Positions 10,424 to 20,287 of a stretch of 64,000 nt of DNA are shown in pieces. The notes below the pieces were generated by a model. It was not told the DNA's origin, ran no database searches, and worked only from the letters and a program-made list of their open reading frames with translations. The position numbers and the translations under genes were made by a program. Numbering within the stretch: position 1 is the first letter of the stretch; every line of letters begins with the position of its first letter. The stretch covers positions 1,612,001-1,676,000 of the forward strand of contig CAWCBH010000003.1 in NCBI GenBank assembly GCA_963793785.1, read 5' to 3'. Source of the stretch: CAWCBH01 sp963793785. GTDB taxonomy: Bacteria; Actinomycetota; Thermoleophilia; Solirubrobacterales; 70-9.

Positions 10424-11293
10424 GCGAGCTGCACGTCGCCTGCGCCGCCGAGGGCGAGTACGTGCGCGCACAGCGCCGCGATGCTGCACTCGGTGCTCGA
10501 CGCACCGCGGCGGGCTCGACGTGCACGTCCACTACCTGCACGGCCCGGGCTGCCGCCGGCGGCCGCGACGCGGCTGGCGCGAGATGGTCGAGCGGCCTGG
10601 GCGGCGCGATCGACGTTCCTCGCGCGTCCCCGACGAGCGGCTGGCCGGGCCTGCCGACCGAGGGGTTCACGCGCAAGGCGATGTGGTACCGGATCTTCCT
10701 GCCCGAGCTGCTGCCGGACGCTCGACCGCGTGCTCTACCTCGACGTGGACATGATCGTGCTCGACTCGCTCGGAGCCGCTCTGGGAGACCGACCTGGCGG
10801 GCCACTACGTCGGCCGCGGTCACCAACGTGCTTCGAGACCGAGTACCGCCACCGCCGGCGCGAGCTCGGGCTCGAGCGCCCGAGGCGCTACTTCAACAGC
10901 GGCGTGCTGCTGCTCAACCTCGAGCGATGCGCCGCGACGGCGCGCCGCGCGCGCTGCGCGACTACGGCGTCGCGCACGCCGACGAGCTCGAGTGGCCCGA
11001 CCAGGACGCGCTCAACCTCGTGCTCGGGCGCGCGCCGCGCTGGCCCTGCACCCGCGCTGGAACTGCATGAACAGCCTTCTTCGTCTTCCCCTGGAGCGCG
11101 AGTCTTCGGCGGCGGAGCGCTGGAGGAGGCGCGGGCGCAGCCCGGCGATCCGCCACTTCGAGGGCCCCGGCGAGAACAAGCCGTGGCACTACCTGTGCGC
11201 AGCCCCGAACGCGCGAGCGTCTACGCCGAGCACCGCCGGCGACGCCGTGGCCGCGCGTCCGGCGCGAGGGCGATGACGCCGGCAACGTCGTGA
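10420..11293 (+). pseudogene. Glycosyltransferase family 8, frameshifted
   Basis: The opening MSELHVACAAEGEYV, the KAMWYRIFLPELLPD segment, the DxD motif LYLDVDMIVLDSL, RYFNSGVLLLNLE, the WPDQDALN motif and the C-terminal IRHFEGPGENKPWHY are all family 8 hallmarks (LgtC/glycogenin group). These enzymes transfer glucose or galactose from UDP-sugars with retention. The frame changes at least five times, so the coding sequence is broken here while the family assignment is firm. The start GTG overlaps the upstream methyltransferase stop. The gene converges on a TylF-type methyltransferase. Confidence 0.65.
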
Positions 11294-11349
11294 TCGCCTG
11301 CGCCGGCCTGCGGGCGCGGCGGCTCGCGCCGGCGCGCTGCGGCGGCGCG

Positions 11350-12109
11350 TCAGTGCTTGACCGCGATCCGGCCGGTGTAGTCGATCCGGCTGAGCAGCAG
11401 CGGCCGGCGGCCGCTCGAAGTACTCGTCGACGGCCTGGCGGGCGCCCTCCCAGTGGCCGTAGTCGTCGATGATCAGCACGCCGCCGTCGGCGAGCCGCGG
11501 GTAGAGGTGCTCCAGCTCGTGCCGCGTGGACTCGTACCAGTCGGTGTCGAGGCGCAGCAGCGCCAGCGGTCCGGGCGCGCGCGCCGGGCAGGGTCTCCTC
11601 GACCGGGCCGCGCACGAAGTGCAGGCGCTCGGCCGGGTAGCCGGTGGCGAGCAGCGTCTCGCGCACGCGCGTCCTCGTTGAAGCGCTCCGGGTCGAAGAG
11701 CTCGCGCCAGGGCGCGCGTCGCTCGGCTCGGCCGCGTGCCAGGTCTCCAGCGCCGGCGGGTCGAGCGGCGAGACGTCGTGCTCGGTCGGCTCGGTCATCC
11801 CCTCGAAGGTGTCGTAGAGGTAGATGTCGCGGTCGTCGACCCCGAGCTCCTGCAGCGTCAGGACCATCGCCAGCACCGAGCCGCCGCGCCAGACGCCGCA
11901 CTCGGCGAAGGCGCCCGGGAACTCCGCGGCGCACGCAGTAGCGCACCGCGTCGATCAGCGCCTGCAGCCGCGGGACGCCGGTCATCGTGTACGGGCAGCG
12001 CCGCTCGACGATCCGCCGGTCCGCCGCCGTCGTCGCCTCGACCGGTCCGAGCGAGATCGGCCTTGGAGCCCCGGGCCCGGTTGCGCAATCTCCCCAGGCG
12101 CCGACGCAT
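11350..12109 (-). pseudogene. TylF/MycF-type O-methyltransferase, copy 1 (frameshifted)
   Basis: Starts at ATG 12109 (MRRRLGRLRNRARG) just after the FAD-oxidoreductase stop. Readable pieces: CPYTMTGVPRLQALIDAVRYCV, SVLAMVLTLQELGVDDRDIYLYDTFEGMTEP (the LYDTFEGM signature of TylF/MycF macrocin O-methyltransferases), YPAERLHFVRGPVEETLP, LRLDTDWYESTRHELEHLYPRL, GGVLIIDDYGHWEGARQAVDEYF (metal-binding DDYGH) and a C-terminal RIDYTGRIAVKH before TGA at 11350. These Mg-dependent enzymes methylate sugar hydroxyls. About five indels interrupt it. A close paralogue lies at 14476-15251. Confidence 0.65.
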
Positions 12110-12111
12110 CT

Positions 12112-13498
12112 TCAGCCTGCCCGGTCGGGCAGCCCGTCCTGCGCCATCAGCGCCCGGGCCGCGTCGTCGCCGATGCGCACGGCGTAGTTGGTCCCCCGGT
12201 CCTCGGGATACACCTGCGTCGTGTTGGCCAGCACCAGGCCCGGGACCGGCGTGCGCAGCGGGGGCATCCGCCCCGGGTACCCGGCGGTGACGATGGGCTG
12301 CGCGGCGGGCTCGACGAAGCGCCACGCCTGCTTGACCCAGGAGCGCGAGAATCCGGGATTGATTCGCGCAGGCCGGCGTCATAGGCGTCCAGCAGCCGTC
12401 GAGGTCGAGGTCGAGGAGCGGGTCGCCGGCCTCCACGTAGTTGGCGACGTAGAGGAACCGCCGTCCTTCGTAGCGCTCGGGCTCGACGAAATTGGTGTGC
12501 TCGATGACACCGATGAACGGAATGTCGGGATCGCAGATGTTCGTCCAGTAGAAGAGTTCGTGACCTGCTGGTCGACCTCCATCAGGACGCAGAGCGCCGT
12601 GTGGTACTCTCGCGCCGCGCACCTTGACCAGATACTCGTCGCCGAGCTCCTCGGCGAGCCGCGGCGAGGAGCGCCTCGAAGACGTCCGATGGAACCGTGG
12701 CCAGGACGGCGTCGTAGCGCTCCGGCTCGCCCGCGACCTCGAAGCCGCGCGGGTCGTGCCCCGCGCGAAACGAGTTCGCAGCGGCCGGGGGTGACCAGGA
12801 AGCCGGCCGTCGCGGGCCAGGGCAGCCGCCGGACGATCGATGAGCACGCGGCCGCCGTCGCTCTCGATCAGCTCGGCCAGCCGCCGGAAGATCGTCTCGA
12901 AGCTCCCCCGCGGGTAGCCCAGCAGCTCCTCCCGCGCCTGCTCGCCCTGGATCTGGCGCCGGAGCGTGAGCTTGCTCCACAGCCACGCCATCGAGATCTC
13001 GTCGGCGCTGCGCGCCGAACTTCGCGCGCAGCAGCGGCCCCCAGACGACTCGTAGGCCTGGCGGCCCATCTTGCGGACGATCCACTCGCGGGCCGTCATG
13101 TCCTCGAATGGCTCGACGCGCTTTGGCGGCGCTGAAGCCACACGACCGCCAGCCCCATCCGCAGGCGCGAGGGAGCGAGAGGGGCGAGAACCGCAGCACG
13201 TCCAGCGGCGTCGTGAAGGGGTGGCTCGCGCCGTCGGCGAAGATGGCCACGGCGAACGGCGCCATTCCAGCTCGTCCGGCAGGCCGATCTCCTCGCACAG
13301 CGCCGCGATGTGGCGGTCGCTCATGAACAGGTGGTGGTAGTAGCGCTCGAGCAGCACGCCGTCGCCGACGTCGAGGGTCGCCGCCTGGCCCCCCAGGCCG
13401 GGCCAGCGCTCGTAGACGTCGCAGGCGTGGCCGGCCTGCGCGAGCCGGTACGCGGCCACGAGTCCCGCCACGCCGGCCCCGATGACCGCGACCCTCAC
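12112..13498 (-). pseudogene. FAD-dependent oxidoreductase (amine-oxidase/UGM-like fold), frameshifted
   Basis: The N-terminus is a clean FAD-binding Rossmann motif, VAVIGAGVAGLVAAYRLAQAGH, with DVYERWPGLGGQAAT after it. Later pieces include FEDMTAREWIVRKMGRQAY, ISMAWLWSKLTLRRQIQG, GYPRGSFETIFRRLAELIE, YDAVLATVPSDVFEALL, WTNICDPDIPFIGVIEHTNFV and a C-terminal NTTQVYPEDRGTNYAVRIG. This pattern matches NAD(P)/FAD-dependent oxidoreductases found beside polyprenyl-sugar GT2 genes in actinobacterial glycan clusters. GTG 13498 overlaps the stop of the upstream GT2 gene (GTGA). Several indels are present; the reaction is unknown. Confidence 0.6.
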
Positions 13499-14475
13499 GC
13501 CTGACCCGGCGCCTGGCGCGCCTCTTCGGGGGCTTGCGCTTCCTGGCTCGGGTCCTCGAGGTTCCGGCGCTCCTTACCAGGTACAGCGGCCTGCGCTTGA
13601 CCTCTCGTAGATGCGCTGATGTACTGGCCGATCAGCCCAGGGTGATCAGCTGCATCCGGCCGAGGAAGAGGATCGCGAAGAGGAGCGAGCTCACGCCCGG
13701 CACGTAGAAGCCGGCAGCAAGTCGGCGACCACGTACGGGATCGCCAGGAATGCGAAGAACGAGACGCGAAGCCGGCCAGGGTAGCCGTCTCGAAGGGCGC
13801 CTCGAGGAGAGGAAATCGCGTCGATGGAAAAACGCAGCAGCGTTCCCGAGCGGGTATCTTCGTCCCGGCCACAGCGCGGGGCGCGCTCGTACTCGACGGA
13901 GGTCTGGGTGTAGCCGACCCAGACGGTCATGCCCCTCAGGAAGCGGAGCGCTCCGGCATGGCGCGCAGGGCGTCGACGGCACGCCGGTCGAGCAGCCGGA
14001 AATCGCCGGCCTCGCGGGAGGTCGAAGCTGGGCGACCGACGAACAGGCGGTAGAACCAGCGGCCGAGGAGCTTCACGCGGGTCTCGCCCGCGCGCCCGTG
14101 CGGAACGCGTAGGCCACGTCGGAGCCACGGCGGCAGGTCGCCACCAGCTCCGGGATCAGCTCGGGCGGGTCCTGCAGGTCGGCGTCGAGCATCACCACGG
14201 CGTCGCCCTCGGCATGGTCGAGGCGGGCCTACAGCGCGGCCTGATAGCCGAAGTTCCGCGACGGCCGGGCGCCTTAACCCGGGGTCCCCTAGCGGCGAGG
14301 GCCTCGAGCACGCCGCGGTGCCGTCCTCGAATCCGTCGTCGACGAGGATGAGCTCGAAGGCGAGGAATGCACCCTCAAGCGCCGCGCGTGGGGCGCTCGC
14401 AAGGTCTCGTGCGATCTCGTCCTCGTTGAACACCGGGGCGACGACGCTCAGCCGGAGCGGCGCTTCGCTGAGCCC
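13495..14475 (-). pseudogene. GT2 polyprenyl-phosphate glycosyltransferase (GtrB/DPM1-like), frameshifted
   Basis: Readable pieces: RLSVVAPVFNEDEIARDL, ELILVDDGFEDGT, GDAVVMLDADLQDPPELIPEL (the DxD-type motif), VKLLGRWFYRLF, EAGDFRLLDRRAVDALRAMPE, FLRGMTVWVGYTQTSVEYER, LRFSIDAISS and a C-terminal hydrophobic region before VKERRNLEDPSQ-like tail. This is the dolichol-phosphate-mannose-synthase-like GT2 group (GtrB, ArnC), which loads a sugar on undecaprenyl phosphate and carries two C-terminal helices. The stop overlaps the next gene's GTG. The start lies close to 14475; no intact start codon is in frame, probably because of an indel. Confidence 0.6.
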
Positions 14476-15251
14476 TCACGCCGTATCACAAACCGACCAG
14501 CTCAACTGCTTGACCGCCACTCGGCCGGTGTAGTCGATGCGGTTCAGCAGGATCGGCTGGCCCGCTCCGCGAAGTACTCGTCCACGGCCCGGCGGGCGCC
14601 CTCGTAGTGGCCGTAGTCGTCGATGATCAGGACCCCGCCGTTGGCAGGCGGGGATAGAGTTGCTCGAGCTCGTGCCTCGTCGAGGCATACCAGTCGGTGT
14701 CCAGCCGCAGCAGCGCGAGGTCCTCGGGCGCCTGGCGGGAGCGTGTCCTCGACCATGCCCTTGACCAGGTGCACGCGCTCGCGCGGGTAGCCCGTGATCT
14801 CCATCGCGCGCGCACCTGGTCGCGCGACCGCGCCAGCGGTTGCCGTGCCCGAGCGGTCTGCTGCCAGCGCTGCGGCGGAACGAGTAGCCGTCGTAGGCGG
14901 AGGCGCGTCCTCGCGCCTGGCGCGCCATGCCGCTGAACGTGTCGAACAGGTACAGGTCGCGGCGGTGTCGCCCAGGCGCAGAGTGTCAGCGCGGCCATCA
15001 TGCTCCCGCCCTTCCATACGCCGCACTCGACGAGCGCCCTCGATCCCGTTCGCCACGACGTACTCGACGCTGTCACACAGCGCGGCGATGCGCGGCGCAG
15101 TGGTGAGCGTGTGACGGCGGACGCGCTTGATCGTGTCGCCAGCTCGTCGTCGTACTCCGCCGGAAACGGCGTGCCGAGCGCACCCGGCCGCCAGCGCAGC
15201 CGGCCGCGAGCTTGCGAGCATCCTTCTGAGAAGACCATCCGCGCAGCGCAC
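14476..15251 (-). pseudogene. TylF/MycF-type O-methyltransferase, copy 2 (frameshifted)
   Basis: Pieces include RRHTLTTAPRIAALCDSVEYVVANGIEG, ECGVWKGGSMMAALTL, a FDTFSGM signature, ITGYPRERVHLVKGMVEDTLP, LRLDTDWYASTRHELEQLYPRLP, GVLIIDDYGHYEGARRAVDEYF and NRIDYTGRVAVKQ before the stop at 14476. It is a paralogue of the gene at 11350-12109, with the same metal-binding DDYGH and C-terminal IDYTGR. The two lie in the same direction with the FAD oxidoreductase and GtrB-like gene between them. Several indels break the frame; the 5' end is approximate. Confidence 0.62.
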
Positions 15252-15289
15252 GGGCCGGAACTATTCTGCCCCTCCGCGCGTCGGAACGA

Positions 15290-16182
15290 GCCGTGGTCGC
15301 GCCGGCGGAGGCGACCGGCGCGGAGGGCGACGGGCGCTGCGCGGCCTCCCCGAAGCTCGTTCGCATTTCGCGTCCGGGGCGAGCTCGGCGCGGAGGGGCT
15401 GATCCCGACCCCAAGGAGTTCGGCACCGCGCTGGCGACATCGTGCGCTGTCGGGCTGCGGGCACATGCAGCTCGACCGCTTCCCCCCGAGGCGGAGCTGA
15501 ACGCGCGAGTACGGGAGCGCGGCGTCCAACGACTACGTCGAGGAGGAGGCCGGCCAGCGCGCGAGCGCCGGAGCGCGCTCGAGCGGATCGAGCGCTACGC
15601 GGGGCCCGGCGCGCTGCTCGACCTGGGCTGCTGGGTCGGCTTCCTGCTCGCCGAGGGCGAGCGGCGGGCTGGGCGCCGGTCGGGATCGAGCCGAGCGAGT
15701 TTGCCTCCGGTACGCGCGCGAGCGCTCGGCCTAGACGTGCGCACTGAGGACCTCTTCACGCCGACTGCCGGAGGGCCGCTTCGACGCGGTGGTGATGGGG
15801 GACGTGCTCGAGCACCTCACGCGCGCGGGCGACGCCCTCGACCGCGTCGCGGGTCTGCTGGCGCCAGACGGTGTACTCGTCCTGCTGCTGCCGGATGCGG
15901 GCAGCCGGGTCGCCAGGCTGCTGGGCGGCGCTGGTGGTCGGTGATCCCGACCCATGTCCACTACTTCACTCGCACAGCGCGGCCAGGATGCTCGGCGCCA
16001 CGGCTACGAGACCGCTCGACGTCGCCACCGATCCAAGGACTTCACCTGCGCTACTACCTCGACAAGGGTGGGGGTTACCTGCCGGGCTGTCGCGCGGGCT
16101 GGTGCGCGCCGCTGAGGGGCTCGGGGTCGCCGACGATGCTGGCACGCCCGACTTCCGCGACCGGATGATCATGATCGCGAGG
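15290..16182 (+). pseudogene. SAM-dependent methyltransferase (type 23-like), frameshifted
   Basis: Pieces: CGHMQLDRFPP near the N-terminus (end of a Cys-containing leader typical of sugar methyltransferases), ERYAGPGALLDLGCWVGFLLAEGERRG (motif I), PVGIEPSEFA, GRFDAVVMGDVLEHLTRAGDALDRVAGLLAPDGVLVLLLPDAGS and VIPTHVHYFTR. The DVLEH and the TPTHxHYF-like segment are typical of type 23 enzymes in polysaccharide loci. The product ends MIMIARK just as it runs into a 13-A homopolymer, so the true C-terminus is not recoverable. Start not defined because of indels. Confidence 0.58.
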
Positions 16183-16202
16183 AAAAAAAAAAAAAGGGGG
16201 GG
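16183..16202. other. A13-G7 homopolymer run, probable assembly artefact
   Basis: Thirteen A followed by seven G in a genome near 70% GC, placed exactly between two coding regions that both lose their frames here. It has no counterpart elsewhere in the window. Confidence 0.7.
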
Positions 16203-16209
16203 TGGGCCG

Positions 16210-18351
16210 GTGACCGGCGGGCGAGTACCTCCTGGGCCTGCTGCTGTTCGCCGTCACGCTCGGGTCGGTGCTGCGGGCGGCGCCGCCCTGATCCTGGGCC
16301 GCCGGCTCTCGCGCGCTCGTCGGAGCTCGAGGCGCGCTGCTCGCCTTCGCGCTCGTGGCGACGCTCGGCCTCATCGCGGTGCACCTGCTGCCCGGCGATG
16401 CTCGGGGTGCTGAGCCGCTTCACCGTGGCCGTGCCTGCGCCCTGCTCGCCCGTGGCGGCGACGACTGGCTGGCGTCCGCGGCCAGGGCAAAACCGGGGGA
16501 TTCCCCGCTGCCGCCGCCGCAGCCGGTCGTCCGCAGCGGGAGGGGCGACGGACCGCTCGCGCTCGTTCGCCCTGGCCGTCGCTCTCTGATCCTACGCCTT
16601 TTCGGCGTCGGCGCGCGAGTTTGTCCTCCAGGCGCCGCTCGCGCTCGACACGCTCAACTTCCACCTCCCCGGCGTCGCGCGCTGGATCGAGACCGGCTCG
16701 ATCTGGCAGATCGACGAGCTCGTGCCGGACCTCTACTTCGGGAACTACCCGAACAACGGCGACGTGGTGCTGCTCTCGCCATGGTGCTGCCGTGGCGCAA
16801 CGACTTCCTCACGCACCTGACGCTGTATCCGTTCCTCGCGCTGGTCGTGCTCGCCGTCTACGCGCTCGGCTCGCGAGCTGCGCGCGCCGCGGGCGGCGGC
16901 AACCGTCGGGGCGCTGGTGGCCTCGATTCCGGTCGTCGCCGAGCCAGCGCTTCGCAACGCGATGCCCGACGCGGTCCTGTTCAGCGCTTTCGCGACCGGT
17001 CTCGCTTTCCTGGCCCGCCACCGGCGCACGGCGGCCACCGCCGACCTGGTCCTGGCCGGGCTCGCGCTCGGGGTCGCCTTCGGGACCAAGTGGTACGGCG
17101 TCTCCAGCGTGATCGTGGTGCTCACGGTCTGGGCCGCGACCAGGCTCCTGGCGGGCGTCGGCTGGCGGGACGTCGGGCGCCAGTCGGCCGTCCTGGTCGG
17201 GCTGGTCGCCGCCGCCGGCGGTGTCTGGCTGTTGCGCAATCTGGCGCTATCGGCGAACCCGGTCTTCCCGCTCGACGTGGCGCCGCTCGGGGTGACGGTC
17301 TTCCCCGGGCCGCCGGACCCGCTGCGCGAGCTGGTCGGCTTCACGATCGCCGGCTACTTCGATCAGCCCGACGTCTGGGCCGACTACCTCTACGACCAGT
17401 ACCGCGCGGCGGCGGCGCTGCCGGCGATCGTCTTTGCCGCCGGCGCGCTGGCCGCGGTCGGCGTGCTGCTGCTGCGCGCACGTCTGCGGCTCCCTCGCGG
17501 CGAGCACGCGGTGGCGCTCACCGCCCTGGCGCTGATCGGCCTGCTGACCGCGGTCTACTCGCTGACGCCCTACTCGGCGCTCGGGCCGCAGGACAGGCCG
17601 ACCTTCGCTGGCGCAAACGTCCGCTATCTGGTGCCGGCGATGATCGTCGCCGCCGCCCTGGGGGCCTGGGCGAGCGGGCGCCTCGGGCGCGCCGGCCCGC
17701 TTGTCCTCTCGGCGGTCGGCCTCGTGGCGGTGCTCGACGGACTGCGGGTCAGCGACGTCAGCAGCGACGCCACCGTCTCCGGGTCGGCGTTGGCGGCAGC
17801 GGTGGCCCTGCTGGGCGCGTGGCTGCTACGGCCGTCGCTCGAGCGGGCCGGCGCCTGGATGCGGGACCGCGACCGGCGCTGGGTCGTCGCCGTTTCGGCC
17901 CTCGTTCTCACCGCCCTACTGGTGCCGCTCGGCCACCAGCTTCCAGCAACGGTTCAACGATCGCCGCTACGTCGGCTCCGACGCCACCCTCGACTGGATC
18001 CGCTTCAACGCTCCCGAAGACCGGCGGATCGCCCTGGCCGGACTCTGGACCGTTCAGGGCCTGGCGCCGATCTACCCCGCCTTCGGACCCCGGCTTCGCA
18101 ACGAGGTCGAATACAACGGTCCCTTCGTTGACGAAGTCCTTCGCCGATTTCGCGACCGTGAACGTTTCCTGCGCTCGCTTCGCGATGGCGCCTATGACCT
18201 GCTGATCATCGGCCGCGCCGGCGCCTACAGGCCGACCCGGGTCGAGCGCGGCGTGCAGACGACCGTGAGAGAGGCGCGCTGGGCGCGCCGAGCCGGCTAC
18301 GAGGAGGTCACCCGCAGCGACCGCCTGATTCTGATGCGCAGCCCCGGCTAG
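16210..18351 (+). CDS. Polytopic GT-C-like glycosyltransferase (PMT/GT39-like), frameshifted
   Basis: The protein of about 700 residues has numerous membrane helices. Key segments: EYLLGLLLFAVTLGSVL near the start; LALDTLNFHLPGVARWIETGSIWQ, the acidic first loop of PMT-like GT-C proteins; GVAFGTKWYGVSSVIVVL; and a C-terminal soluble part with ATLDWIRFNAPEDRRIALAGLWT. The section 16917-17935 is one intact frame; indels occur near 16600, 16790, 16910 and 17940. GT-C enzymes use lipid-linked sugars outside the membrane. It converges with, and overlaps by 4 nt, the GT2 gene at 18348. The start GTG 16210 is uncertain because of the adjacent homopolymer. Confidence 0.62.
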
Positions 18352-19050
18352 GCGGGGGTGAGGCGGCAGCGTGCGAGCGTGCGCAGCACTCGCAGGCCGT
18401 CCACCCACGTGAGCTTCTTGCCCTGCTCGTTCGACCGCGCCTGGTACTCGACGGGCACTTCGTAGATTCGCTCACCGCCCCGCAGCAACCGGGCGGTGAT
18501 CTCGGCCTCGATCGCGAAGCCCGGCTCCCGAAGCGGCAGCGACCGGAAGGTCTCGGTCCTGATCAGCTTGTGGCAAGTCATCAGGTCGCTGATGTAGACG
18601 TTGAATAGAGCATTCGCTGCTGTCGTCACCAGCCGGTTGCCGATTACATAGAGGAACGAGTGGCTCGTGTGGCCCTCGAACACACGGACCCCGAAAACAG
18701 CGTTGGCCTGAGCTGTGCGAGCGGGCTCGAGGAGGCGCCCGATATCCCCCGGCGTGTACTCCAGGTCGGCGTCGAAGATCGTCGTGAACTCTCCCCGGGC
18801 GGCGGCAAGCCCTGTCTGCAGCGCTGCCCCCTTGCCGCGGTTGAGCTCGTGGCGCAGCACCTCGACATGATCCGGCCAGTCGTTGCGGTTCAGCGCCTGA
18901 CTCGTGCCGTCCGTAGACCCGTCGTCGACGATGATGAGCTCGAAGGGAACCCCGAGGTTCTCCCCCAGGACGCCGCCGATCGCCTTGTTCGACCGTCCGC
19001 TCCTCGTTGAAGACGGGCATCACGATCGAGACCACCGGCCGCTGCGCCAC
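18348..19050 (-). CDS. Glycosyltransferase family 2 (GtrB/DPM-like core), one frameshift
   Basis: Starts GTG 19050 with VVSIVMPVFNEERTVE and is intact from about 18985 onwards in another frame: EVLRHELNRGKGAALQTGL, FTTIFDADLEYTPGDI (DxD), FEGHTSHSFLYVIGNRLVTTAANALFNVYISDLMTCHKLI, FAIEAEITARLLR and VEYQARSNEQGKKL. This is the soluble DPM1-like GT2 group lacking C-terminal helices. One indel near 18985 separates the first 22 residues. A TAGGAT hexamer lies 6 nt before the GTG. It is divergent from the GT-C gene at 19108. Confidence 0.8.
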
Positions 19051-19056
19051 GGCGGC

Positions 19057-19062
19057 ATCCTA
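19057..19062 (-). promoter_or_regulatory. Putative -10 box of the GT2 gene (leaderless layout)
   Basis: TAGGAT on the minus strand ends 6 nt before GTG 19050, with no Shine-Dalgarno sequence in the gap. Confidence 0.45.
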
Positions 19063-19092
19063 TGGATCGACGTCAGGTGATCAGGGTCAGGT

Positions 19093-19098
19093 TAGAGT
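19093..19098 (+). promoter_or_regulatory. Putative -10 box of the GT87-like gene (leaderless layout)
   Basis: TAGAGT ends 9 nt before ATG 19108 and is divergent from the TAGGAT element of the GT2 gene only about 30 bp away, so the two promoters lie back to back in 57 bp. Confidence 0.4.
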
Positions 19099-19107
19099 TC
19101 GCGCCCG

Positions 19108-20287
19108 ATGACCGTGGCGGGGCGGAAACGGCTCTGGGGCATCCTTGCGCTCGGCACAGCGGTTCAGCTCACGGTCGCGTTCGCGACCTATGGCTCCGTC
19201 TATGACATCGAGTCGTTTCGTCTCGCCGCGGGGCAGCTGAACAGCTCGCCTCTGCACTTCTATGAGGGGCTCGAGGCAGCCGGCCGTGCCTGGCCCTACC
19301 CGCCGCTCTACTTCCCTTGGATCCTCGCCGCGGACCGGCTCGGTCGACTGGACAGCCTGGCCTCTCCACGCGACGATCGCCCTGGCTCCGATCGCCGCCG
19401 CGGCGGCGATCGCGTGGCTGGTGCAGGACTACCTCGGCAGGCACGGCGCATCGGAGCGCGACCGCCTGATCGCTGCGGCCCTGGTTGCGCTGGGGCCCGC
19501 TTTCATCATCGTCTGCGGGTACCACGGACAGCTCGACGCGGTGGCGATACTGCCGGCGGTCGCCGCGCTCGCCGTCTGGGATCGACCGGGGGCCGGTAAC
19601 CGGGCCCTGCGGGCAGGGCTGCTGATCGGCGCCGGGGCGGCGCTGAAATCGGTGCCGATCGTGATGTTGCTGGCGCTGCTGCCCTCGTGCCGGGACCGTC
19701 GTGAGGCGATCACCCTGGTTGCGGCCGCTGGGGCCACCCTGCTCGCCGTTTTGATGCCATGGCTGCTCGCGGAGCAGGCCGCGGTGCGGAAGCCGGGGCT
19801 TTGCTTTGCCGGGGTACCCGGCGCGGGTGGGCTCACCCTGGCGGTGCAGCCCGAGATGGCGGCCCGATGGCTGACACGATTCGTTGAGCTGAACGGCATC
19901 AACCAGTTCCTCTTCGACCACCGGAGCGCGTCCAACGCACTGATTACCGGCGCCCTCGCCACCTTCCTGCTGCGAAACAAGACCGCCCCGCTGCGCGCGG
20001 CGGTGATCGTCTGGCTCGCGCTTTGGGCCTTCGGCAGCGGGTTCTTCTTCCAGTATCTGCTCTGGGGGCTGCCGTTCGTGATCATGGCGGGCTACTTCCG
20101 CGCTGCCGCGGCGGCCCAGCTGGCCGTGGTGATCCCTGCCTACCTCTTCTACACCGGGCCGTGGCAGAGCGAGGGCGTGGTCCCGGTCTACGCGACGCTG
20201 ATGCTGCTCCTGTGGGCGGGCACGGTGATCGGCCTCATGGTGCTCGGCCGCCGCGAGATGGCCCAGCCCGCAGCAGACGCTGCGTGA
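19108..20287 (+). CDS. Polytopic mannosyltransferase-like GT-C protein (GT87/DUF2029-like), one frameshift
   Basis: After a first helix (LWGILALGTAVQLTVAFATY) comes SVYDIESFRLAAGQL and WPYPPLYFPWI, the acidic loop and YPPL segment seen in polyprenyl-phosphate-dependent mannosyltransferases. Some nine further helices follow (for example VWLALWAFGSGFFFQYLLWG). Length is about 390 residues. An indel near 19355 changes frame after DRLGRLD; the rest is intact. Its TGA overlaps the GTG of the next gene (GTGA at 20284-20287), so the two membrane proteins are coupled. Donor and acceptor unknown. Confidence 0.78.

Noticed and set aside
16183..16202. The A13-G7 tract as a slippage-based phase-variation switch
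   Set aside because: It lies between genes in a stretch full of other indels and does not sit inside one intact frame, so an assembly artefact is more likely.
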